Made by a program: the position numbers and the translations under genes
Notes under the pieces: generated by a model
The model's database searches: none
What the model saw: the letters and a program-made list of their open reading frames with translations, nothing else
Told to the model about the DNA's origin: nothing
Shown: piece by piece, positions 6,170 to 12,944 of the stretch
Numbering within the stretch: position 1 is the first letter of the stretch
How the letters are laid out: every line of letters starts with the position of its first letter
From: UBA7803 sp041608775
GTDB taxonomy: Bacteria; Pseudomonadota; Gammaproteobacteria; Pseudomonadales; Azotimanducaceae
Length of the DNA: 16,043 nucleotides
Reading direction: 5' to 3'
NCBI GenBank assembly: GCA_041608775.1
Contig: JBFISC010000058.1
Coordinates: forward strand, 1 to 16,043

Positions 6170-8830
6170 ATGCAGCAACTTCTGAGCGATGCGGGCGAGT
6201 ACCTGCGGGGGCACACCATTCAGCGGCGGCTGCTGATCGGCGTGGTGGTGGCCGCAACGGTTCTGGTAATCGCCCTGGTGGCACTGCCGATGGTCGTGGC
6301 CGGCTACGCGGAAGACTGGCTGCGGGAAAACGGTGCCGGGGACGCCCGCATCGACAACGTGGACATCAATCCGTTCACAGGCGTGGCGCGGGTCAACGGG
6401 CTCGTTGCCGGGGAGGCGGACGGGGCGCGGCTCAGCGTCGACCTGGCGGAGGTGAACCTGCGCTGGTGGCCGCTGACGTCGCGTCGGGCATTCATCCAGC
6501 TGCTGCGCCTCGAGGGCGTGCACGCCGATGTGGTGGCCCGGGACGATGGGGTCTGGCAGATCGGTGCGCTCACCATCGCGCCCGCACCCGCCGGCACCGA
6601 GGCCGAGGAGGCAGCCGGGGACGGACCGTCCTGGGGATTCGGCTCGGAGCTGGTGAGCCTGCGCGACTTGCACGTCAGCTACGCGGACGGCGTTTTCGAC
6701 ACCGTGGTCGATGTCCGCGAGCTGCGGATCGGCAGCCAGTTCTCCTGGGAGGGTGGCCGGTCTACGGCGCTGGTGGTGGATCTGACGGTAAACGGGTCGC
6801 CGCTGGTGCTGAAGAGCGACATCGCGCCCTGGGCGGAGGAGCCGAGGCTCTCCGGGCGTCTGACCCTGGCGGATCTCGACCTCTCGGATTTCGCCGAGGA
6901 ACTCGAGTCCCTGGCCGGGTTGCAGACCAGCCGCGGCAGGATCGCCATGGACCTGCAGATCACCGGCCAGCTGGATGCCGACAGCGTGCTTCGGCTGGAG
7001 ATCACGGGCCCGTTCAATCTGGACGCGGCCGGGTTCGGGGTGGCGGGCATGGACTTCGCTCACGACGCGCTGCGCTGGGACGGCACCCTGGCCCTCGCGC
7101 TTCCCGCCCAAGCGCAGGAGCCCCTGTTGCGCCTGGACGGCGCGTTCCAGCTGACCGGGCTGAGCGCCGTGCTGCCGGAGCAGCAGCTGGAGGCCGGGCT
7201 GGGCGATTTTCGCTGGAACGGTGAGCTGGCGCTCTCGCCCCCGTCTGACGACGGCGCGCCGATGGACCTGACCGGACAGGGCGGGGTGCTGGTGCGGGAA
7301 CTGTCGCTCAGCCATAGCGGGCTCGGCACGGTGCTGGCGGAGCTGGATCAGGCGCGTTTCGATGCTCTGCGGATCACCGGGCCGGATGCGTTGGAGGCGG
7401 CGGGCCTTGAGGTGCAACGCCTGCGCCTGCTTGCCGATGGCGGGTCGGGTGAGGAGGGGGCGCCGGAGCTGCTGAGCATTGGCGATCTCGAGGCCCGCGG
7501 GCTGGTCGCCGGAGCGGCCAGCGTGCGCATGGAGCTGCTGCGTATCGACGAGCCGGTCATCGTCGTGGTGCGGGACCAGGCAGGCGGCATCGAGCGGCTG
7601 TCGCCTGCGCTCGCGGCGTTCGACCGCGAGCCGGAACCCGCCCCGGAACCGGCCACGCTGGCGGAGACCGTGGCTGACGCCGAGGCTGTCGCGGAGGCGG
7701 CGCCGGCATTCGCCTTCGAGCTGGGCCGGCTGGAGGTGAGCGGCACCCGCTGGCTCAAGCTGCTCGACCGCTCCGTGGCCCCGCCCGTCGACTTCCAGCT
7801 CGCCTCTCTGGCGCTGACCGTCGACGAGCTGAGCACGCGGGCCCCGCAGCCGATGCGCCTCGAGCTCGACACCGGCGCCGGCAATACCCGGCTCGCCGTG
7901 ACCGGCACTCTGGGGGTGCTGAGCGGGCCGCCGAGCGCCGACCTCGAGATTAAGCTTGCGAATCTGGAGCTGCCGCCGTTTTCGCCTTACGTGCCCGGCT
8001 ACGACGTGTTTCGCGGTCGCGTCAGCACCGATACCACGGTAGCGCTCGAGGATGACGAACTGAACGTGCAGAACGAGCTGGTGATCGAGCGGCTCAAGCT
8101 CACCGGGAGGACCGACGACGGCAGCGATCTGCTGTCTCAGGGAATGGCGATGCCGGTGGACGTTGCCCTGGATCTGCTGCGTGATCGTGACGATCGGATC
8201 AAGCTTTCGCTGCCGGTGACCGGCAGTCTCAGCAACCCCAGCTTCGGCACCGGCGACATCTTCCGCCAGGCCATGCAGAAAGCGCTGCAGAACGCGGCCA
8301 TGTCCTACGTGAAGAACGCTCTGCAGCCGCTGGGCACGCTGCTGCTCGTCGGTGACCTGGCGGCGAAGGCCGCGCGGCCGCGATTCGAGCCCGTGACGAT
8401 GGCTGCGGGAGACGCTGCCCTGACCGCGTCCGGCGGTGAGTACCTGGACAAGCTGTCCGGGCTGCTGGACGAGCGCCCGGGGCTGTCGTTGACCCTGTGC
8501 GGGGTCGCCGTGTCCGCAGATCAGCAAGCGCTGCTCGAGGCGGCGCTGGCGCGTCAGGCCGCCCAGCTGGAGACGGCGGCCGCGGGCGGTGCCGCGCAGC
8601 CGGCAACCTCCGCCGCGGAGGTCAGCGGTGAGCCGGCCGATGCCGGGTCCGACCAGCCGCCAGCGCCCGAGATCAGTGACGCCGCCCTGCTCGAGGTGGC
8701 GCGAATGCGCACCACCTCGGTGGTCTCTGGGCTCGTCGAGCGCGGCGTGGACAGAGATCGTCTGTTCGCCTGCCGGGAAACCGTGGATCGCGATGACGGC
8801 GGCGAGCCGAGGGTGGAGATTAGCCTGTAG
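6170..8830 (+). CDS. DUF748 domain-containing protein (AsmA-like envelope protein)
   Basis: This is an 886-residue protein anchored in the inner membrane by one helix (about 21-44), with the rest in the periplasm. The family hallmark after the helix is DINPFTGVARVNGL (about 65-78), and long stretches of alternating beta strands follow. The C-terminal domain (about 740-790) reads LSGLLDERPGLSLTLCGVAV. DUF748 belongs to the AsmA/TamB-like superfamily implicated in outer-membrane lipid homeostasis or transport, and its precise role is not established. An Ala/Pro-rich, probably unstructured insert lies at about 800-845. A GTG at 6140 would add 10 residues. I prefer the ATG at 6170 because the -10-like TATGAT lies between the two starts. 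The gene is separate from the upstream operon (61-bp gap) and convergent with the methyltransferase. Confidence 0.88.
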   Translation: MQQLLSDAGEYLRGHTIQRRLLIGVVVAATVLVIALVALPMVVAGYAEDWLRENGAGDARIDNVDINPFTGVARVNGLVAGEADGARLSVDLAEVNLRWWPLTSRRAFIQLLRLEGVHADVVARDDGVWQIGALTIAPAPAGTEAEEAAGDGPSWGFGSELVSLRDLHVSYADGVFDTVVDVRELRIGSQFSWEGGRSTALVVDLTVNGSPLVLKSDIAPWAEEPRLSGRLTLADLDLSDFAEELESLAGLQTSRGRIAMDLQITGQLDADSVLRLEITGPFNLDAAGFGVAGMDFAHDALRWDGTLALALPAQAQEPLLRLDGAFQLTGLSAVLPEQQLEAGLGDFRWNGELALSPPSDDGAPMDLTGQGGVLVRELSLSHSGLGTVLAELDQARFDALRITGPDALEAAGLEVQRLRLLADGGSGEEGAPELLSIGDLEARGLVAGAASVRMELLRIDEPVIVVVRDQAGGIERLSPALAAFDREPEPAPEPATLAETVADAEAVAEAAPAFAFELGRLEVSGTRWLKLLDRSVAPPVDFQLASLALTVDELSTRAPQPMRLELDTGAGNTRLAVTGTLGVLSGPPSADLEIKLANLELPPFSPYVPGYDVFRGRVSTDTTVALEDDELNVQNELVIERLKLTGRTDDGSDLLSQGMAMPVDVALDLLRDRDDRIKLSLPVTGSLSNPSFGTGDIFRQAMQKALQNAAMSYVKNALQPLGTLLLVGDLAAKAARPRFEPVTMAAGDAALTASGGEYLDKLSGLLDERPGLSLTLCGVAVSADQQALLEAALARQAAQLETAAAGGAAQPATSAAEVSGEPADAGSDQPPAPEISDAALLEVARMRTTSVVSGLVERGVDRDRLFACRETVDRDDGGEPRVEISL

Positions 8831-8833
8831 CCG

Positions 8834-8857
8834 GAGCGCGCCCGGGGCGTCGCGCTC
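8834..8857. terminator. Inverted repeat between convergent genes (possible bidirectional terminator)
   Basis: Perfect 7-bp arms GAGCGCG (8834-8840) and CGCGCTC (8851-8857) surround a GC-rich 10-nt loop. The repeat fills the 25-bp gap between the DUF748 stop and the methyltransferase stop and overlaps the latter. No T-run is present on either side, so termination is inferred from position only. Confidence 0.4.
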
Positions 8858-9719
8858 ACCGCTCCAGCTGGACCAGGTGTGCGAACCCGGGTACCTCCAG
8901 GCCATCGCGCCGCCCGGCCAGGTAGCGAGCGTTCTGCTCGGCGGCCGGCAGTTGCTCGCGGACCCGCCAGCCGCTCCGCTCCGCCAGAGTGGCGAGCTGC
9001 GCGGGGGAGAAGAAACAGCGCATGGGTTCGAGCTGCAGCGCGGTGGCGAGTCTCGTGCCCCAGAGGATGGCGGCATCGAACCCCGGCGGCAGCTGCTGCC
9101 AGTAGTCGAGGGCCAGCCGCGAGCCCGGCGCGCATCGTTCCGCCAGCGTCGACAGCGTCGCCGTGATCGCGCCTTCACTCAGGTAGTAGCTCGTTCCCAG
9201 CCAGGAAACGAACCGCGGGGCAGGCTCGGGCTCGAGCACCTCCGCCAGGGACTGCGTTTCGAAGTCCACCGGCCGGAAGGTCAGGTTGTCGGGCTGAGGC
9301 CGCTGCTGCCGCGCGAGGGTGCGGCGCTTCCAGGCCTGGGTAGCCGGATGGTCGACTTCCAGAACGGGCAGGCTGGGGTCATCGGGCTGGCGCCAGGCGA
9401 AGGTATCGAGGCCCGCGGCCAGGATCAGGTACTGACCGGCTCCATCGCGCCGCGACTCGGCCAGCGCATCCTCGGTGAAGCGCGAACGCACCAGGATCTG
9501 GGCCCGCATCCGCCCCAGCGCGCTGCGTCGCTGGCGGAACGTGCGCAGCCATCCTGGCGGCAGGGAACCGAGACGGGCGAGATAGCGACGCAGATACCCG
9601 GGTAGCAGCGCGGCGGCCAGGTGGTCCTCGAACACCCAGGGTTGCTCGTCCACGACCAGATGCAGGGCGCGCAGGAACGCGGCGCCCATGGCGGTGCGGC
9701 TTGGACTGTCGGCTTGCAT
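8856..9719 (-). CDS. Class I SAM-dependent methyltransferase, PPM/LCM (leucine carboxyl methyltransferase) family
   Basis: This 287-residue protein is predicted to methylate an unknown acceptor, often a carboxyl or hydroxyl of a small molecule in this family. Family motifs are RSRFTEDAL (78-86), the SAM loop LILAAGLDTFAWR (98-110), the acidic ribose-binding EVDHP (121-125), VDFE (151-154) and WLGTSYYL (173-180). The last corresponds to the EGxxxYL segment common in the family, with WLG in place of EG. The ATG is preceded by AAGGG at 6 nt, which overlaps the stop of the upstream crotonase gene; the gap between genes is 10 bp. The tight spacing makes it the last gene of the crotonase operon. 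No membrane or signal segment is seen. Confidence 0.87.
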   Translation of the reverse strand: MQADSPSRTAMGAAFLRALHLVVDEQPWVFEDHLAAALLPGYLRRYLARLGSLPPGWLRTFRQRRSALGRMRAQILVRSRFTEDALAESRRDGAGQYLILAAGLDTFAWRQPDDPSLPVLEVDHPATQAWKRRTLARQQRPQPDNLTFRPVDFETQSLAEVLEPEPAPRFVSWLGTSYYLSEGAITATLSTLAERCAPGSRLALDYWQQLPPGFDAAILWGTRLATALQLEPMRCFFSPAQLATLAERSGWRVREQLPAAEQNARYLAGRRDGLEVPGFAHLVQLER

Positions 9720-9729
9720 CTAGCGCCCT

Positions 9730-10506
9730 TCAGCGTCCCTGAAAATTGCCCGGCCGGCGCTCTGCCACGGCGCGAACGCCCTCCTTGTGGTCCTCGGTCT
9801 GCTGCAGCCGGAATTGCTCGGCAAACTCGTGATCGGTCTGGCGACGGATCGAGGCTGCAATGTCGTCGCGCAGCGTCGCGCGCACCGAGAGCACGGCGAG
9901 GGGCGCGTTCTCGGCGATCTCGGCCGCCAGCGCCAGCGCCTCGGCCCGCAGCTTGGTGTGATCCGTGAGCACGTCGGCGAGACCCCACTCGTGAGCGGTC
10001 TCGCCGTCGATGCGGCGACCGGTCATGAACATCAGCGCGGCCCGCTGCTGGCCCACCAGTCGCGGCAGGGTCCAGGTCAGGCCGAATCCGGGATGGAAGC
10101 CGAGCTTGACGAAGTTGGCGGTGAAGCGGGCCTCGGGGCAGACCACGCGGAAATCGGGCATCAGCGCGAGACCGAAACCGCCGCCGACCGCGGCGCCCTG
10201 GATCGCGCCGACTACCGGCTTGCGGCAGGCGAACAGGCGCACCGCGGCAGCGTACAGCGGGTTGCCGTCCTCCAGGCGCCGCTCGCGCCGTTCGCTGCGG
10301 CCCCGGGCATCGCCGAAATTGGCGCCGGCACAGAAGTGCTTGCCGGCGCTGGCGAGCACCAGGGCGCGCACGCCAGCGTCGCGGTCCAGGTCTTCGAAGA
10401 CGCTTGCTAGGCCCTCGATGAGGGGCGCGTCGAAGAAGTTGTTCGGCGGCCGCCTGATCTCCACGAGGGCGACGTGGCTGTGGCGCTCGACTTTCAGATC
10501 TTCCAT
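9730..10506 (-). CDS. Enoyl-CoA hydratase/isomerase (crotonase) family protein lacking both canonical Glu residues
   Basis: This 258-residue crotonase-fold protein is expected to bind acyl-CoA. The oxyanion-hole parts are intact: HFCAGANF (57-64) and GAAVGGGFGLAL (104-115). Compared by eye with rat mitochondrial enoyl-CoA hydratase, the position of Glu144 is F132 (in FTANFVKLGFHPGFG). That of Glu164 is L158 (in RLVGQQRAALMFMTG). Ordinary hydration of 2-enoyl-CoA is therefore doubtful. An isomerase, a thioester hydrolase-like reaction or another crotonase chemistry is possible. A strong Shine-Dalgarno (GGAGG, 6 nt spacing) precedes the ATG. It lies 28 bp after the aminotransferase and 10 bp before the methyltransferase, in one orientation. 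Confidence 0.88.
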   Translation of the reverse strand: MEDLKVERHSHVALVEIRRPPNNFFDAPLIEGLASVFEDLDRDAGVRALVLASAGKHFCAGANFGDARGRSERRERRLEDGNPLYAAAVRLFACRKPVVGAIQGAAVGGGFGLALMPDFRVVCPEARFTANFVKLGFHPGFGLTWTLPRLVGQQRAALMFMTGRRIDGETAHEWGLADVLTDHTKLRAEALALAAEIAENAPLAVLSVRATLRDDIAASIRRQTDHEFAEQFRLQQTEDHKEGVRAVAERRPGNFQGR

Positions 10507-10534
10507 TGCGTTCCCTCCACTGAATCAGGAGTGT

Positions 10535-11659
10535 CTACAGGGCTTGGACGGCGTCCTCGAGGGTTGCCACGGTGCGGTCGATGTCGGTGAGCTTGTCCAG
10601 GCCGAACAAGCCGATCCTGAAGGTTCTGAAGTCCTCGGGCTCATCGCACATCAGCGGCACGCCGGCGGCCACCTGCAGACCCCGGGCGGCGAACCGTCGC
10701 CCGGTCTTGATGTCGTCGTCGTCGGTGTAGCTGACGATCACGCCCGGTGCCTGGAAGCCCTGGGCGGCGACGCTGGTGAAGCCGCGCTGCTGGAGCAGTC
10801 CGCGCACCCGTGCGCCCAGCTCGATCAAGCCGTCCCGGGTGCGGTCCTTGCCGAAGTCCAGGGTCTCCCGCATGACCTCGCGCAGGGCTCGCAGGCCGTC
10901 GGTGGGCATGGTGGCGTGATAGCCGTGGCCGCCGTTCTCGTAGGCGGCCATGATCTCCAGCCATTTTTTCAGGTCGCAGGCAAAGCTGGTGCTGGTGGTC
11001 TCGTCGACGCGCTCGCGCGCGCGCTCCGAGAGCATCACCAGGCCGCAGCACGGGCTGCCCGTCCAGCCCTTCTGCGGCGCGCTGATGAGCACGTCGACAC
11101 CGGTCGCCGGCATGTCCACCCACACGGTGCCGGAGGCGATGCAGTCGAGCACGAACAGGCCGCCGTTTTCGTGCACCGCATCGGCTATGGCGGCCAGGTA
11201 ATCGTCCGGCAGCATCATGCCCGCGGAGGTTTCCACGTGCGGCGCGAATACCAGATCCGGTCTGTCGTTCCTGATCGCGTCGACCACCTCGTCGATGGGC
11301 GCCGGAGCGAACGGGGCTTGCGGTCCCGGGCTGACGGGCCGTGCCTTCAATACCTGGACGCTGGCAGGAATACGGCCCATCTCGAAGATCTGGCTCCAGC
11401 GGTAGCTGAACCAACCGTTGCGGATCACCAGACAGCGGCGGTCCGTGGCGAGCTGGCGCGCCACCGCCTCCATGCCGAAGGTCCCGCTGCCGGGCACCAC
11501 GGCGACCGAGCTGGCGCCGTAGACTTCCTTGAGCATGCCGGAGATGTCGCGCATCACGGTTTGGAAAGCCGCAGACATGTGGTTCAGGGAGCGGTCGGTG
11601 TACACCACCGAGTACTCCAGCAGACCGTCAGGGTCGACGTTGGGCAGCAGGCCGGGCAT
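10535..11659 (-). CDS. Class V (fold type I) PLP-dependent aminotransferase, alanine/serine-glyoxylate-like
   Basis: This 374-residue cytoplasmic enzyme resembles alanine-glyoxylate, serine-glyoxylate and 2-aminoethylphosphonate-pyruvate transaminases. Features are PGSGTFGMEA (PLP phosphate region, about 56-65), HVETSAGMM (141-149), the PLP-ring aspartate in LDCIAS (D172) and the Schiff-base lysine in APQKGWTG (K197). I chose the ATG at 11659; the frame extends to 11719, but those 20 residues do not look conserved. A short GAG lies 6 nt upstream. The amino donor and acceptor cannot be told from the sequence. The gene is followed after 28 bp by the crotonase, and the toroid gene ends 87 bp upstream, so all four may be co-transcribed. 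Confidence 0.88.
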   Translation of the reverse strand: MPGLLPNVDPDGLLEYSVVYTDRSLNHMSAAFQTVMRDISGMLKEVYGASSVAVVPGSGTFGMEAVARQLATDRRCLVIRNGWFSYRWSQIFEMGRIPASVQVLKARPVSPGPQAPFAPAPIDEVVDAIRNDRPDLVFAPHVETSAGMMLPDDYLAAIADAVHENGGLFVLDCIASGTVWVDMPATGVDVLISAPQKGWTGSPCCGLVMLSERARERVDETTSTSFACDLKKWLEIMAAYENGGHGYHATMPTDGLRALREVMRETLDFGKDRTRDGLIELGARVRGLLQQRGFTSVAAQGFQAPGVIVSYTDDDDIKTGRRFAARGLQVAAGVPLMCDEPEDFRTFRIGLFGLDKLTDIDRTVATLEDAVQAL

Positions 11660-11709
11660 CGCACACTCGATTCGAGGAACAGGGTCCGGATTGTCCCCGA
11701 TAGCCGGGC

Positions 11710-11730
11710 GCCGGCACAACGCACGCCGGC
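11710..11730. repeat. Small inverted repeat between toroid and aminotransferase genes
   Basis: GCCGGC occurs at 11710-11715 and 11725-11730, able to pair across a 9-nt loop, in the 87-bp gap. Without a T-run, it is only a possible attenuator or processing hairpin. Nothing else is recognisable in this gap. Confidence 0.25.
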
Positions 11731-11746
11731 TGCCGTGCTGCGGGCC

Positions 11747-12790
11747 TCAGATCCGCAGCATCCCGGCCGCGCGGAGGACGAACAGCGCGTCGACGCTGAC
11801 CCACGGATTCATGCGCTTCTTCCCCGTGGGTCCCCAGTCGACGGCATCGTGACCGCGGGCAAGCTCGGCGGAGACGGTGTAGTACCTGCGTTCCGCGGGC
11901 CAGCCGCCGTGCGGCAGCTGCTTGCTCACCAGCAGGTCCAGGGCCGGGCGGCAGCGGGGATCGTCCACGTACCCCGCCTCCGCGAGCACCTTCAAGCCAT
12001 GGAGAATGTCGTAGTGCCAGTAAACCGGGTAGTGGAGCAGGGTGAAATCCTGCCGGATCACCGAGCCGTCGCGGCGGCGCCGGAACAGCTCGCGCTCGAG
12101 GAATACTTCTTTCGCGCGCTCGGCGGCCCTCGCCGCGGGTTCATGGTCGGCCTGCCGGGCGTAGAGCGCCAGGGCGCGCAGCGGCAGAATCGATTCCATG
12201 AAGGAGCTGTGGCTGGCGGCCGGGTTCTTGTCGCAGTTCCAGCCGCCGTCGGGCCACTGCCAGTGCAGCAGGCGCTCCACCAGGTTCGCGGTCCGAGCGT
12301 CGGCCAACCCGAGCTCGAGGATCGACCACAGGGCGTTGGCCTGCTGAGATGCGCAGCGCCGGTGTCGGCCCTGCATGATCGGCACGCCGGCGCGTCGATA
12401 GGCCTGCCCCTTCGAGCGCGCTTCGAACTCCTCGTAGAAGGGTTCCGCCAGCCAGGCGTCCTGGAGCTGGTCGCGGACCGGCGCCAGGCTCGGATCGCCG
12501 GCCGGGTACCCGCAGTCGGCGAGCGCGGCCGCGATCCAGTGTGCGCCCTGCCACTTGGCGTAGACATGGTCCGGCGGCTGGATGCGGCCGTCGGGCTGCA
12601 GGTTGCGGAGCAACTGACGGGCCAGGGACGAGTTCCGGATCTCGGATCTGAGCGATCTGATCGCCGGCGCCGCTTCCGGCTCCCGGAGCACGTTGCGGCG
12701 GAGCTTGTAGCGGATCGCGGGCTGTTCCGATTGCAGCAGCGTGTCGACGACGCCGTCGACGTTGACCAGGCTCTGAACGGGTTCGGCCAT
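11747..12790 (-). CDS. Prenyltransferase/squalene-cyclase-repeat (alpha/alpha-toroid) protein, function unknown
   Basis: This 347-residue soluble protein is rich in paired helices. QW-like turns appear as NLQPDGRI (63-70), QWPDGGWNCDKNP (178-190) and QLPHGGWPAERRYY (291-304), as in terpenoid-cyclase and prenyltransferase toroids. An aromatic segment HYPVYWHYDILHGL lies at 253-266. The class II cyclase acid motif DxDD is absent, and the protein is half the length of squalene-hopene cyclase, so cyclase activity is unlikely. It may be a stand-alone binding or processing toroid. The start is ambiguous. The ATG at 12790 fits the onset of the conserved region (LLQSEQPAIRYK) but has only a GGAA site inside an inverted repeat. 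The ATG at 12883 has a better GAGGG site but adds 31 Ala/Arg-rich residues. It is divergent from the hydrolase. Confidence 0.78.
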   Translation of the reverse strand: MAEPVQSLVNVDGVVDTLLQSEQPAIRYKLRRNVLREPEAAPAIRSLRSEIRNSSLARQLLRNLQPDGRIQPPDHVYAKWQGAHWIAAALADCGYPAGDPSLAPVRDQLQDAWLAEPFYEEFEARSKGQAYRRAGVPIMQGRHRRCASQQANALWSILELGLADARTANLVERLLHWQWPDGGWNCDKNPAASHSSFMESILPLRALALYARQADHEPAARAAERAKEVFLERELFRRRRDGSVIRQDFTLLHYPVYWHYDILHGLKVLAEAGYVDDPRCRPALDLLVSKQLPHGGWPAERRYYTVSAELARGHDAVDWGPTGKKRMNPWVSVDALFVLRAAGMLRI

Positions 12791-12793
12791 GCT

Positions 12794-12808
12794 GCGTTCC
12801 GGGAACGC
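12794..12808. promoter_or_regulatory. 15-bp inverted repeat over the toroid gene's ribosome binding site
   Basis: GCGTTCC (12794-12800), one central base and GGAACGC (12802-12808) form a perfect inverted repeat that ends 3 bp before the ATG at 12790. Read on the minus strand, the only Shine-Dalgarno-like bases (GGAA) lie in the second arm. It may be an operator, or if that start is used, a structure that hides the ribosome binding site. If translation starts at 12883, the repeat is inside the gene. Confidence 0.4.
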
Positions 12809-12944
12809 TTCGGACGCCCATGCTACTGGTGATCGGGGCGGAGCTGAAGCCTGTCGCCGGGTGCTCGCCGCCGCAGCCTCCATTCGTTACCCTCGGCTGC
12901 GGTGAGCGGGCAGCCGGTCGCTCGCGGAGACAAGGGGAGAGGGC

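Noticed and set aside
6005..9178. A 1057-codon open frame on the minus strand opposite the DUF748 gene
   Set aside because: Its translation is Arg/His/Gln/Gly-rich without recognisable domains. The opposite strand encodes a membrane-anchored protein with clear family motifs. Long antisense frames are expected at this GC content.
10010..12832. A 940-codon open frame on the plus strand
   Set aside because: It is antisense to the aminotransferase, crotonase and toroid genes, which have convincing motifs, and its own sequence shows none.
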